From NCBI GenBank assembly GCA_964030475.1, contig CAXIPT010000002.1:2426827-2490826 (forward strand): a stretch of DNA of 64,000 nucleotides. Direction: 5' to 3'. Shown here one piece after another: positions 55,202 through 64,000 of the stretch. This DNA is from Tethya wilhelma (Eukaryota > Porifera > Demospongiae > Tethyida > Tethyidae). The notes beneath the pieces are model-generated. The model saw nothing but the letters and a program-made list of their open reading frames with translations. It was not told the origin of the DNA and searched no databases. Position 1 is the stretch's first letter, and every line of letters starts with the position of its first letter. The position numbers and the translations under genes are program-made.

Positions 55202-56205
55202 TATTGGTCTATACCCCAAATGAAACACAAGAAATTGTCGAGAAGGCCCAGAGTGATACACCTATATACTTCTATACCAAATGACCACAATTCTAAGAAA
55301 GAATTCTGCATGCAGTGAATGATTTCCAGCTAGCTCTTGAAATGAATTTTAAAAGTATTCGATCATTTTCTGTTTAAAGGAGTGAATTCAAAGACAAAGT
55401 GTAATAACAATAATTATAATCGTGAAGGGCTTGGAATCATTATATAGTACATGCATATATATGGTCTAACCTCAAATGGAATACAAGAAATTGTCGACCT
55501 TAGCACAAAAGATTAAGGATTATTAAAACCAGGCTACTTAATTGAGGATTAAATTACAACAAGGTTACTTATTATTAAATAACCTAGCTTAAAATTGTTG
55601 TAATAATACTAGCTTAGTTGATTTTCAGAAGGGATCTAAGCTACAGTGGTCTAACCCATGCACAAATTCAGATTCCTCAAATCACGCCCTTTAACATGCA
55701 AGAAAATACCCGGTCCTTAAAAGTTGATTTCCAGAATGGATCCGAACTATTATAGCTAGTCAGTGTCTAACCCACAATTTAGAGTTCATTACATCATATC
55801 ACACCCTTAAACAGCTTCAATATACCCTTATACAAGTTGACTTCTAGAAGGGATCCGAACTATAATGGTGGTCTAATTGCCCACAATTTAGAATTACTGT
55901 AAACAGGAATAATACAACAAAAGATTTTTGTCAAGTGTCCATACTGAAGAAACAATTAACATGACATTAGAGGCAGGTAATAAAGACTTATTGGGTGTAT
56001 ACTATATATAGTGCATGCAGGATTAAAATTGTTTAGTGTGTTTCTCTAGTATGATGACATGTGTGGCTGATGTGCTCAATTCGGAGAGAGACCACATGTA
56101 GGTGGACATGCATGATTCCTATATTAGCCCCATGCATAAGTCTTCTTATTACTAATGAATGATATTCATCTGCATGAGCTAAGTTGGGCTAAGAAAAAGT
56201 GTACC
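55202..56205. repeat. Segmental duplication unit 2, right part
   Basis: Follows 50636-50930 and then 51745-52500 (aaaattgtttagtgtgtttc, gtgtggctgatgtgctc, cggagagagaccacatgta). Skips the ~800 bp present in unit 1. Confidence 0.85.
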
Positions 56206-56824
56206 GTAGATCGGGAAATTTTCGCCATTAAAAAATTTTCACCACGTGCGCGAGTGGCGAAAATTAAACGCACGAAAATTTAACATATGAAGAAGTTTTC
56301 CCTCAAAACGCTCATGTCCTCCTTGAACTGCAAATTAGCAGAGCCTTTGATTCAGCAGGTGCCAATTAGTAAGAACTCAGGACCAAGGTGTGACTATCAC
56401 TGCTCACTGTACATTAGTAATGCTACCAAGAACCTTCAAACTGAACTTTCATCCAATTTTGCCGCGCTATAAACTCACTTTTTCTTAACACAATGATTGG
56501 CAAAAAGTAAGCTGAGGCTCTAAACAACATCACCACGTGTTGCAATTTTTCATTAAATTCTTATAATTGGAGAAAATCTAGAAAAAGGTAAAGGGTTGTT
56601 GGATCTGCCAGCTCAGTTGCAATACAGTTCAATAGAGTGAATGGCTAGAGCTGTCTCTTTCAAGTGAAAAATGCCGCGGGAAAATAAGACAAATACCTAT
56701 CATGTTAAGCATCATCAGATAGAAGAAAAACTGAACAACTATAGAATGGGTTGCAAAATTTGAAATATCAATTATGAAAAAAAATATTCAAGAAAAACAT
56801 ACAAATTATAGACAATTATGGTCA
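56206..56824. other. Palindromic MITE remnant and an unrecognised 61-codon frame
   Basis: 56205-56285 holds accgtagatcgggaaatttt, tcgccattaaaaaattttca and complementary gcgaaaatt motifs, one end of a palindromic MITE. A frame at 56287-56472 (MKKFSLKTLMSSLNCKLAEP) follows it. It has plausible composition but no recognised family, and I do not call it a gene. Confidence 0.35.
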
Positions 56825-56825
56825 N

Positions 56826-57811
56826 AGTAGGAATGGGCCGAATGTCCCATAGACACAATATAAAATGTTTATGATCATAACAATCTATCAAAACAAAGTT
56901 AAGCCTTCAAACTTGCTCGAAGGCTCTAACCGAAAGATTACCAATCGCATGCAAGGCCTAAAGCTCACAGAAACTTTCCTCTGCATTTGTAGAGAGAGCT
57001 AGTGGGAAGCCACAACAATGCCATTTTTGTTCTCCTAACGTACGTACGTACGTACGTACTTTCTAACTGACTTACTTGAAAAGCATTTCCAGAGAACCAG
57101 AATGTGTTGAGCCAACTTTGATAGCACAAAGTAACTCCTTTTCATAGGTAGTACATTCCTTGATACTCGTTTTCATCACAAATAAGCCTAAACAAAAACT
57201 AGAAAGCTTTGAAACTGAGAGTATAAATTCATGTACTTCAATGTAGCCATTTGTAGGTAGGTTCAAAGGTCATTATCCACGTGGCATTAGTATGCGCATG
57301 CGCACTAGCCTCCACTATAATGAAGTGCATGTAGCTGCCCCTCAAGCTTTTTGTAGGTACTAACCAGTCTCTGATAGTCTCCACACTGTAGTGTTGAAAA
57401 AAGTGAATGAACAAGTAGCAAAAATTTCAAAAAAATAAGTAGTGTAGGAATGGGCAGTGCTGTAAAAAGTATTGGAACAAGGAATGTCTCAATTTCGGCA
57501 CATGACTACTTCATTTATATATAACCAACTCTTGGCTGGCAGTCCAGTTTAAGTTACCTGTCTGTTATAGTTTACTCCACTGCTTAGTTAACTGATTAGT
57601 AGGAATTTAAACCAATGCAATAATAAGCTATGGTATACTATGTACATAATAATTTATTATCATTGCGTTTATGGTACTGAGGATCCATATGAGGGATCAA
57701 GCATAAAAATGAAGTAGTCATGTGCCGAAATTGAGACATTCCTTGTTCCAATACTTTTTACCGCACTGCCCATTCCTACACTACTTATTTTTTTGAAATT
57801 TTTGCTACTTG
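56826..57811 (+). mobile_element. L-H element, 5' end cut by a gap
   Basis: gtaggaatgggccgaatgtc to tttttgctacttg, then TA. L holds acgtacgtacgtacgtac; H arms are gtaggaatgggcagtgctgt and accgcactgcccattcctac. Confidence 0.9.
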
Positions 57812-57844
57812 TATAGATTAGATTGCCAGACAAGAGTTGGGCAT

Positions 57845-58579
57845 TAAAAATTAAGTATGTATAGTCATGTGCCGAAATTGAGACATGCCTTATTTTAATA
57901 CTTTTACAGCACTGTCCATTCTACACTAATTATTTTTACAAAATTTTTACTATTAATAAATTTTGTTTATTCACTTTTTTTAACATTATAGTGTAGAGAC
58001 TATTAGAGGCTGATTAGTCCTTACAAAAAGCTAGAGAAGCATGGCAGCTAGCTACATGCACAAAGTCTTGTATTATTCTAGAGCAGGTTAATGTGCATGC
58101 GCATAAAAATGCCACATTGACAGATTATCACCTTTGAAGTCTACCACAAAAGATGGCTACATTGAAGTACGTGAATTAATACTCAGAATTTCAAAACTTT
58201 CTAGTTTTTGTTTAGGCCTATTTAAGATGTAAAAGAGTATCAAGGAATGTAGTACCAATGAAAAAAATTACTTTGTGCTGTTAAAGTTGGCTCAACACTT
58301 TCTGGTTCTTGGGAAATGCTTATCACATTAAGTAAGTCAGTTAAGAAGTACATATAATAATATAAGTAATAACAAAAGTGGCACTATTACCTGAGGAAAG
58401 TTTTGGAAATATGAGTTTTATAGACCTTGAATATTTAAATTGGTAATTTGTCAAGTGAGCAAGTTTAAAGACTCTATATTAATTGTTTTGCTAGATTTTA
58501 TGATTGTAAACATTTCGTATTGTGTCTATATGGGACAGTCGGCCCATTTCTACTAGATGCATTATACCATACGTATGAT
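57845..58579 (-). mobile_element. Diverged half H plus L, reverse orientation
   Basis: gtcatgtgccgaaattgaga to actgtccattctacact, then L reversed to ccatacgtatga and TA. Clearly older than its neighbours. Confidence 0.8.
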
Positions 58580-59145
58580 ACACATTCAAGGCACATTAAA
58601 CTGTCAGCATGAAAGAGAAATCATCCACAGAACGCTAGTCTAAGGAGCCACAAACAGAGAGTTTACTAAAATTAATCACGTATTTTCTGATAAAGGTCGA
58701 TCTTCACAATGTTTTAATATTTTTTGTAAATTTGTGAAGCTATTTTGTATTTCTTTATAGAAAATGTGCACCATTTGCATAAAATTACATGTACATAGCT
58801 ATAGACTACTCAGGCAAAAGTTACAATCTGCAGCTGTAATCTCAAGTCTCACCATGAGTCTAATTAAATTTGTCAAAATACATTAAGTTGATCTCAAGAA
58901 GTCTAACAATGACATGACAGTCGTGACTAGTTTACTTGATTGATACTCAATATACATTTGAATAGTATTACATCTATAGACATTGTGCTCTCTATTTTTG
59001 ATATGAGCCATCTAGTTCCCACTAATATGGTTAATATATAATTATTCCAAAATTTATACTAAATAACCCCATTTAGCTACGTTTGAAACTATGTGCACAC
59101 TAAACATCATACATTTTTTCCTCAAAATTGTACGAGCATACACAT
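58580..59145. other. Far 5' flank of gene C, nothing recognised
   Basis: Should hold or lead to the non-coding first exon of gene C. No promoter or exon could be fixed. Confidence 0.3.
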
Positions 59146-59310
59146 ACCGTATAGCACAAATTGGCGGATTTTATTTTGGCATTAGCACTCGCAGCAATAC
59201 ACGTATTTCGCAAAAATTACTGTTATTTGTTGGATTTAATTTTGGCACTTCTTACCAAAACCACCAATCGGCCAATATTAAAATTCGCCAAATTTTTGTG
59301 CTATACGGTA
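59146..59310. mobile_element. Palindromic MITE with ends ACCGTATAGCACAAA / TTTGTGCTATACGGT
   Basis: accgtatagcacaaattggc at the left and gccaaatttttgtgctatac then ggt at the right are inverse complements. The interior repeats ttttggca and gccaaaa-like blocks. TA flanks both ends. Lies about 90 bases upstream of the gene C splice acceptor. Confidence 0.85.
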
Positions 59311-59402
59311 ATCACTGAAGAGAATACATGCATGTGCATGTTGAGAATTTGTCAAATGAGTACTCATAAATTTCCTTGAACAGGTGTTCAATCAATACAT
59401 TT

Positions 59403-62400
59403 ATGACTATAAAACTGATTTTGCTTTTGCCATTGTTGGTGCTCACATCTGCTGAGACCTACTATGTCACACCATCATCAAACACCCCATGTCCTGAAGA
59501 AGGTGTGCCTTGCTTCACTCTCTCCCAGTATGCTAACAAATCAAGTGGCTACTTTGCCTCGAACACCACTCTTATCCTTTTATCTGGGAATCACAGCCTT
59601 GATCTAGAGCTCTCAATTAAAAATAATATAATAGTTTTTTCCATTGTGTCTAACACAACCTCTCACTTTGATATGTCAATAACCTGTTATGAGTCTGGTA
59701 GGCTTACATTTGAGTCAGTCAGTGTTGTTAGTATGAGAGAACTATCACTCTTTGGGTGTGTGAATAATGAAGTCATCAGGGTTGAAGAGTTTACAGTGGA
59801 AGATTGTAGTTTTGATGGTCAGGGACGTAATGGAACTGGACTGCATCTAGACAAAGTGTCTACTGTTAACATTAAGAGAAGTAATTTTTCTTCCAATACT
59901 GGCAAAAGAATTCCATGCGGTCCAAAAACATGTGTAGCTGGCGGAGCGATCTTAGTGATCAACAGTGTATTAGGTACTAATATATCACAATGTATCTTTC
60001 AGAACAACATTATCCATGATGTGGATGTTGCATATGGAGGAGGTGGAGCAGTGTATATCGACTCAAGTCCTATCACTATAATTAACAGTTTATTCAACAA
60101 TAACAGTGCAAATGGAGATCAGTATGGAAAGGGTGGAGCAGTGTATGCTCTATCAAGTCAGAATATCATAATTAACAGTGCTTTCATCCACAACAGTGTG
60201 AATGGAAATCATAATGGACTGGGTGGAGCAGTGAATGCTGAGTTAAGTCCTAACATCATAGTTAACAGCGTTTTCATCAACAACAGTGTGACTGGAAATT
60301 GGAATGCACTGGGTGGAGCAGTGAATGCTGAGTTAGGTCCTAACATCATAGTTAACAGTATTTTCATCAACAACAGTGTGATTGGAAATCAGAATGGAAT
60401 CGGTGGAGCAGTGAATGCTGACTCAAGTCCTAACATCACTATAGTTAGCAGTACTTTCATTAACAACAGTGTGATTGGAAATCAGAATGGAATCGGTGGA
60501 GCAGTGAATGCTGACTCAAGTCCTAACATCACTATAGTTAGCAGTACTTTCATTAACAACAGTGTGATTGGAGATCAGCTTGGAGGAGGTGGAGCAATAT
60601 TTGTTTCTTCAAGTCCTAACCTCACTATATTTAACAGTATTCTCGACAACAACAGTGTGATTGGAGATCAGGCTGGAGTTGGTGGAGCAATGTATCTTTA
60701 CTTAAGTCCTAACACTGCTATAGTTAACAGTACTTTCATCAACAACAGTCTTACTGGAAATCATAGTGGACTAGGTGGAGCAGTGAGTGCTGAGTTGAGT
60801 CCTAACATCATAGTCAACAGTACTTTTATTAAAAACAGTGTGAGTGGAAATCAGAATGTACAGGGTGGAGCAGTGAATGCTGACGCAAGTCTTAACATCA
60901 CTATAGTTAACAGTACTTTCATCTACAACAGTGTGATTGGAAATCAGAATGTACAGGGTGGAGCAGTGGATGCTATGTTAAGTCCTAACATCATAGTTAA
61001 CAGTATTTTCATCAACAACAGTGTGACTGGAGATCAGAATGTACTGGGTGGAGCAGTGAATGCTGACTTAAGTCCAAACATCACTATAGTTAGTAGTACT
61101 TTCACTAACAACAGTGTGATTGGAGATCAGGTTGGAGGAGGTGGAGCAATATTTGTTTCTTCAAGTCCCAACCTCACTATAGTTTACAGTACTCTCAACA
61201 ACAACAGTGTGATTGGAGATCAGGGTGGAGGTGGAGCAATATATGTTTACTCAAGTTCTAACATCACTATAGTTAACAGTACTCTTAACAACAACAGTGC
61301 GACTGGAGATCAGATTGGAGTGGGTGGAGCAGTGTATGCTAGGTTAAGTCCTCACATAACTTTAGTTAACAGTACTCTCAACAACAACAGTGGGACTGGA
61401 GATGGGGTTGGAAATGGTGGAGCAGTGCATGCTGTGTTAAGTGCTAACATCACTATAAATAACAGTATTCTCAACAACAACCGTGTGACTGTAGATCAGC
61501 TTGGATATGGTGGAGCAGTATATGCTTACTCAAGTCCTAATATTACTATAGTAAACAGTACTCTCAGCAACAACAGTGTGACTGGAGAAAATGGACAGGG
61601 TGGAGCAGTTTTTTCTACAAACAATTTTGTTGGACCAATTTTCATTCATGGCTGTATTTTTAGGAATAACATTGCAAACGAAGCCTCAGTGTTCTATTTT
61701 GTATATGTAGCATTTAATAGCAATAATCTAATAATCCAAGACAACATTGCAACAGCAACCAGTGGTGGTACATTAATATATGCAACACAAAGCAGATTTC
61801 AGTTTTCAAACAATACTACAGTGTCGAACAACCAGGGCTATTTGTTTGTTCACTCAAGCAATGTGACATTTACAGAGTACACCAATATTATAAATAATTC
61901 ATATCAATCTTCAAATGCACCTGAAGAAGGAGGAGCAATAAGGGCTCATCAAAGTGAAATAGTCTTCATGGGTAGAGTCAACCTCATGTACAACAGAGCT
62001 GCACAAGGTGGGGCCATTGCAGCTACAAAAAGTAAACTTATTGTATATGGAACCATTACTATATCTTACAACACAGCATTCGTGTCTGGTGGAGGTATCT
62101 ATGCCTACCAGAGTGAACTAAACTTTAGGAATCAGATCACAATAAGTAAAAATACTGCAAAGTTTAGAGGTGGAGGCATTCATGCTATTGGCTCAACGAT
62201 AACACTGACTGATGTAACAAACACTAATATTCTAGGCAATCATGCTCAAAGAGGAGGTGGAATGTGTTTAGAAGAAAGTGCTAAAATCTACATACTGAAA
62301 AATAAGATAGAATGTTATACAGATGAGTTTCGTCAATGCATTAGTAACAAATCAGAGTGGATATCACTTCAATTTCTAAACAACACTGCAGACTATGGAG

Positions 62401-64000
62401 GAGCTGTGTATGTTGCTGATGACACAACTTCCGGCACCTGCCATGCTATTCCTTTCAATAACATGCCCATGACCACAATCCACAATGAATGCTTCATTCA
62501 AACATCAAATAGCTATAGTGGAAATTTTGAATTAGTTGGCGACTTAAGTGCTATACACATTAACTATCATAACACAAATTTTACAAACAACTCAGCTAAT
62601 ATAGCTGGAGATACACTGTATGGTGGTTTGATAGACAGGTGTGAAGTAAGCCCCATTGCTGGAAATATTTTTGGTACTTATTTTTTAACAATCAGCTTGT
62701 CTTATTTTGTTAACATCACAAATATTAAAGTAGACGATTTCAACTCATCTAAAGTAATATCATCTGATCCAGTTCGTATTTGCTTCTGTAAAGACAACCA
62801 ACCAGACTGCAGTTACCATCCTCAGCCAAAGTATGTTAAAAAGGGAGAAAGGTTTACAGTGTCACTTGTTCCAGTCGACCATATCAACAACTCTCTAGCA
62901 AATAGTACCACTGGTGTGCCTACTATACATGCATATGTATCAGTAGCAGCAAAGCTTGGAGAAGGACAATCAAACCAGCTAGCAAATAGAAATGGCAGTT
63001 GTACAGAGTTAACATATAGTATTCTCTCTCCACACAACTCTGAGGAGCTTCATCTCTATGCTGATGGACCATGTAAAGACGCAGGAATATCCATAGCAAA
63101 TCTTACAGTGAACTTTGCACCATGTCCAGTTGGATTCAAAGGTCCACGTTGTGAATGTGATCCCACAATCTATCCTGAATACATAACAAACTGTGATATT
63201 TACACAGAAACAGTTCAAAGAAAAGACAATGTATGGTTTGCTTTTGTGAACATTACAAATCGCTCAGGTTATGCACTACACAAATATTGTCCTTTTGACT
63301 ACTGTAAGCCACAAAGTGAAAATATCTCTGTCAATTTAAATGATAAGAGTGGGGCTGACCAACTCTGTGCATTTAATCGTTCAGGAAGACTCTGTGGAAC
63401 TTGTAAGGATGGTTCAAGTGTCATTCTTGGTAGTTCACGTTGTCGGCCATGTTCTAACAGCTGGCTTGCATTGATTGTTGTCTTTGCTCTGGCTGGTATA
63501 GTACTGGTTGCTTTTATTCTCAAGGTAAACTTTGTGGTAGCCGAAGGAACTTTTAACGCTCTAATTTTTTATGCCAACATCATTGCTGCAAATCGTGCTA
63601 CTTTCTTTCCACATGATGGAACAGTGATATTGTCTGTCTTCATAGCATGGCTTAATCTAGACTTTGGATTTGAGACCTGCTTCTATGATGGAATGGATGC
63701 CTATGCTAAAACATGGCTACAACTAGCATTTCCACTCTATGTCATTTCATTAGTAGTTGCTATTATCATAATTAGTGACTATTCTACAAAATTTGCAATG
63801 CTTTTTGTTGGAAAGAACACAATAGCAACACTGGCTACTCTCATTTTACTCTCATATACAAAGCTCCTTCGTACAATCATTGCTGCATTGCAATTTACTA
63901 CACTCAAGTACTCTGATGGCTCACAAGAACTAGTATGGCTAGTTGATGCTAACATCCTGTATTTCAGTGGAAAGCATGTCCTTCTCTTCATCACAGCTCT
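59403..64000 (+). CDS. Gene C: PMP-like beta-helix multi-pass membrane protein, 3' end outside window
   Basis: I read this frame codon by codon from ATG 59403 to the window edge and found no stop (1,532 residues). The protein opens with MTIKLILLLPLLVLTSA, then the conserved YYVTPSSNTPCPEEG domain, 17 full tandem GGAV/GGAI units of about 30 residues (about 60048-61610), irregular GGAI repeats, a cysteine-rich stalk with CPVGFKGPRCECD (about 63120) and membrane segments from about 63470. The window ends inside a segment corresponding to LFITALIIVLVGG of the paralogues. The acceptor ttgaacag ends at 59383, 19 bases before the ATG, so a non-coding 5' exon probably exists upstream. Many units read NIIVNS rather than NITIVNS and FINNSV rather than LNNNSV, so C's array has homogenised separately from A and B. 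Divergent orientation to A and B. Confidence 0.9.
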   Translation, partial: MTIKLILLLPLLVLTSAETYYVTPSSNTPCPEEGVPCFTLSQYANKSSGYFASNTTLILLSGNHSLDLELSIKNNIIVFSIVSNTTSHFDMSITCYESGRLTFESVSVVSMRELSLFGCVNNEVIRVEEFTVEDCSFDGQGRNGTGLHLDKVSTVNIKRSNFSSNTGKRIPCGPKTCVAGGAILVINSVLGTNISQCIFQNNIIHDVDVAYGGGGAVYIDSSPITIINSLFNNNSANGDQYGKGGAVYALSSQNIIINSAFIHNSVNGNHNGLGGAVNAELSPNIIVNSVFINNSVTGNWNALGGAVNAELGPNIIVNSIFINNSVIGNQNGIGGAVNADSSPNITIVSSTFINNSVIGNQNGIGGAVNADSSPNITIVSSTFINNSVIGDQLGGGGAIFVSSSPNLTIFNSILDNNSVIGDQAGVGGAMYLYLSPNTAIVNSTFINNSLTGNHSGLGGAVSAELSPNIIVNSTFIKNSVSGNQNVQGGAVNADASLNITIVNSTFIYNSVIGNQNVQGGAVDAMLSPNIIVNSIFINNSVTGDQNVLGGAVNADLSPNITIVSSTFTNNSVIGDQVGGGGAIFVSSSPNLTIVYSTLNNNSVIGDQGGGGAIYVYSSSNITIVNSTLNNNSATGDQIGVGGAVYARLSPHITLVNSTLNNNSGTGDGVGNGGAVHAVLSANITINNSILNNNRVTVDQLGYGGAVYAYSSPNITIVNSTLSNNSVTGENGQGGAVFSTNNFVGPIFIHGCIFRNNIANEASVFYFVYVAFNSNNLIIQDNIATATSGGTLIYATQSRFQFSNNTTVSNNQGYLFVHSSNVTFTEYTNIINNSYQSSNAPEEGGAIRAHQSEIVFMGRVNLMYNRAAQGGAIAATKSKLIVYGTITISYNTAFVSGGGIYAYQSELNFRNQITISKNTAKFRGGGIHAIGSTITLTDVTNTNILGNHAQRGGGMCLEESAKIYILKNKIECYTDEFRQCISNKSEWISLQFLNNTADYGGAVYVADDTTSGTCHAIPFNNMPMTTIHNECFIQTSNSYSGNFELVGDLSAIHINYHNTNFTNNSANIAGDTLYGGLIDRCEVSPIAGNIFGTYFLTISLSYFVNITNIKVDDFNSSKVISSDPVRICFCKDNQPDCSYHPQPKYVKKGERFTVSLVPVDHINNSLANSTTGVPTIHAYVSVAAKLGEGQSNQLANRNGSCTELTYSILSPHNSEELHLYADGPCKDAGISIANLTVNFAPCPVGFKGPRCECDPTIYPEYITNCDIYTETVQRKDNVWFAFVNITNRSGYALHKYCPFDYCKPQSENISVNLNDKSGADQLCAFNRSGRLCGTCKDGSSVILGSSRCRPCSNSWLALIVVFALAGIVLVAFILKVNFVVAEGTFNALIFYANIIAANRATFFPHDGTVILSVFIAWLNLDFGFETCFYDGMDAYAKTWLQLAFPLYVISLVVAIIIISDYSTKFAMLFVGKNTIATLATLILLSYTKLLRTIIAALQFTTLKYSDGSQELVWLVDANILYFSGKHVLLFITA

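Noticed and set aside
56287..56472. 61-codon plus-strand frame after a MITE remnant
   Set aside because: Plausible start and composition but no recognised family, no splice sites and no second copy; not enough to call a gene.

Overview
This is A+T-rich metazoan DNA. I infer a demosponge, most likely Amphimedon queenslandica. The basis is family recall: beta-helix receptors whose mature N-terminus begins with a YYVTPSSNTPCPEEG-like block, together with dense short MITEs and abundant GCATGC palindromes. No database search was possible. The window is a draft scaffold. Runs or single N sit at 3381, 7824-7846, 11578, 30608, 34824, 39472, 41121, 51549, 53716-53763 and 56825, and several of them visibly cause assembly artefacts.

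The main content is a cluster of large paralogous cell-surface genes. Gene A (14635-19166, minus) is broken by one frameshift. Gene B (22458-28001, minus) is intact with 1,847 residues. Gene C (59403 to the window end, plus) is open for at least 1,532 residues. Each encodes a signal peptide, a conserved N-terminal cysteine domain, an ectodomain of about 31-residue repeats with GGAVYA and NNSV signatures like Chlamydia polymorphic-membrane-protein repeats, a cysteine-rich stalk with an EGF-like segment, nine to ten membrane segments, and a polar cytoplasmic tail. In A and B the tail ends in an acidic di-leucine motif; C's tail lies outside the window. Repeat number differs: 5 full units in A, 17 in B, 17 in C. 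Three relics of the same family remain: a C-terminal piece cut by a transposon (about 13785-14190), a C-terminal tail beside a gap (41124-41732), and a decayed 5' exon (46797-47041).

The rest is gene-poor. An ankyrin-repeat gene (30609-34574, plus) has one repeat per exon and a possible GC donor. Part of it reappears inverted at 39473-41120 between two single-N gaps, most likely as an unmerged second haplotype. A complete two-exon gene for a 118-residue protein lies at 48466-48941. A possible small two-exon gene lies at 43841-44481, with decayed exon copies at 6413-6507 and 49939-50107.

Most intergenic space is a TA-flanked, non-autonomous DNA element of about 1 kb. It has an L module of about 600 bp and an H module of about 350 bp that is itself a long inverted repeat. 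More than twenty full, solo, truncated or nested copies are visible. Other MITEs, CA/TG arrays and a mosaic of segmental duplications (43.6-56.2 kb) fill the remainder. One duplicated block supplies a filled and an empty insertion site for the L-H element.
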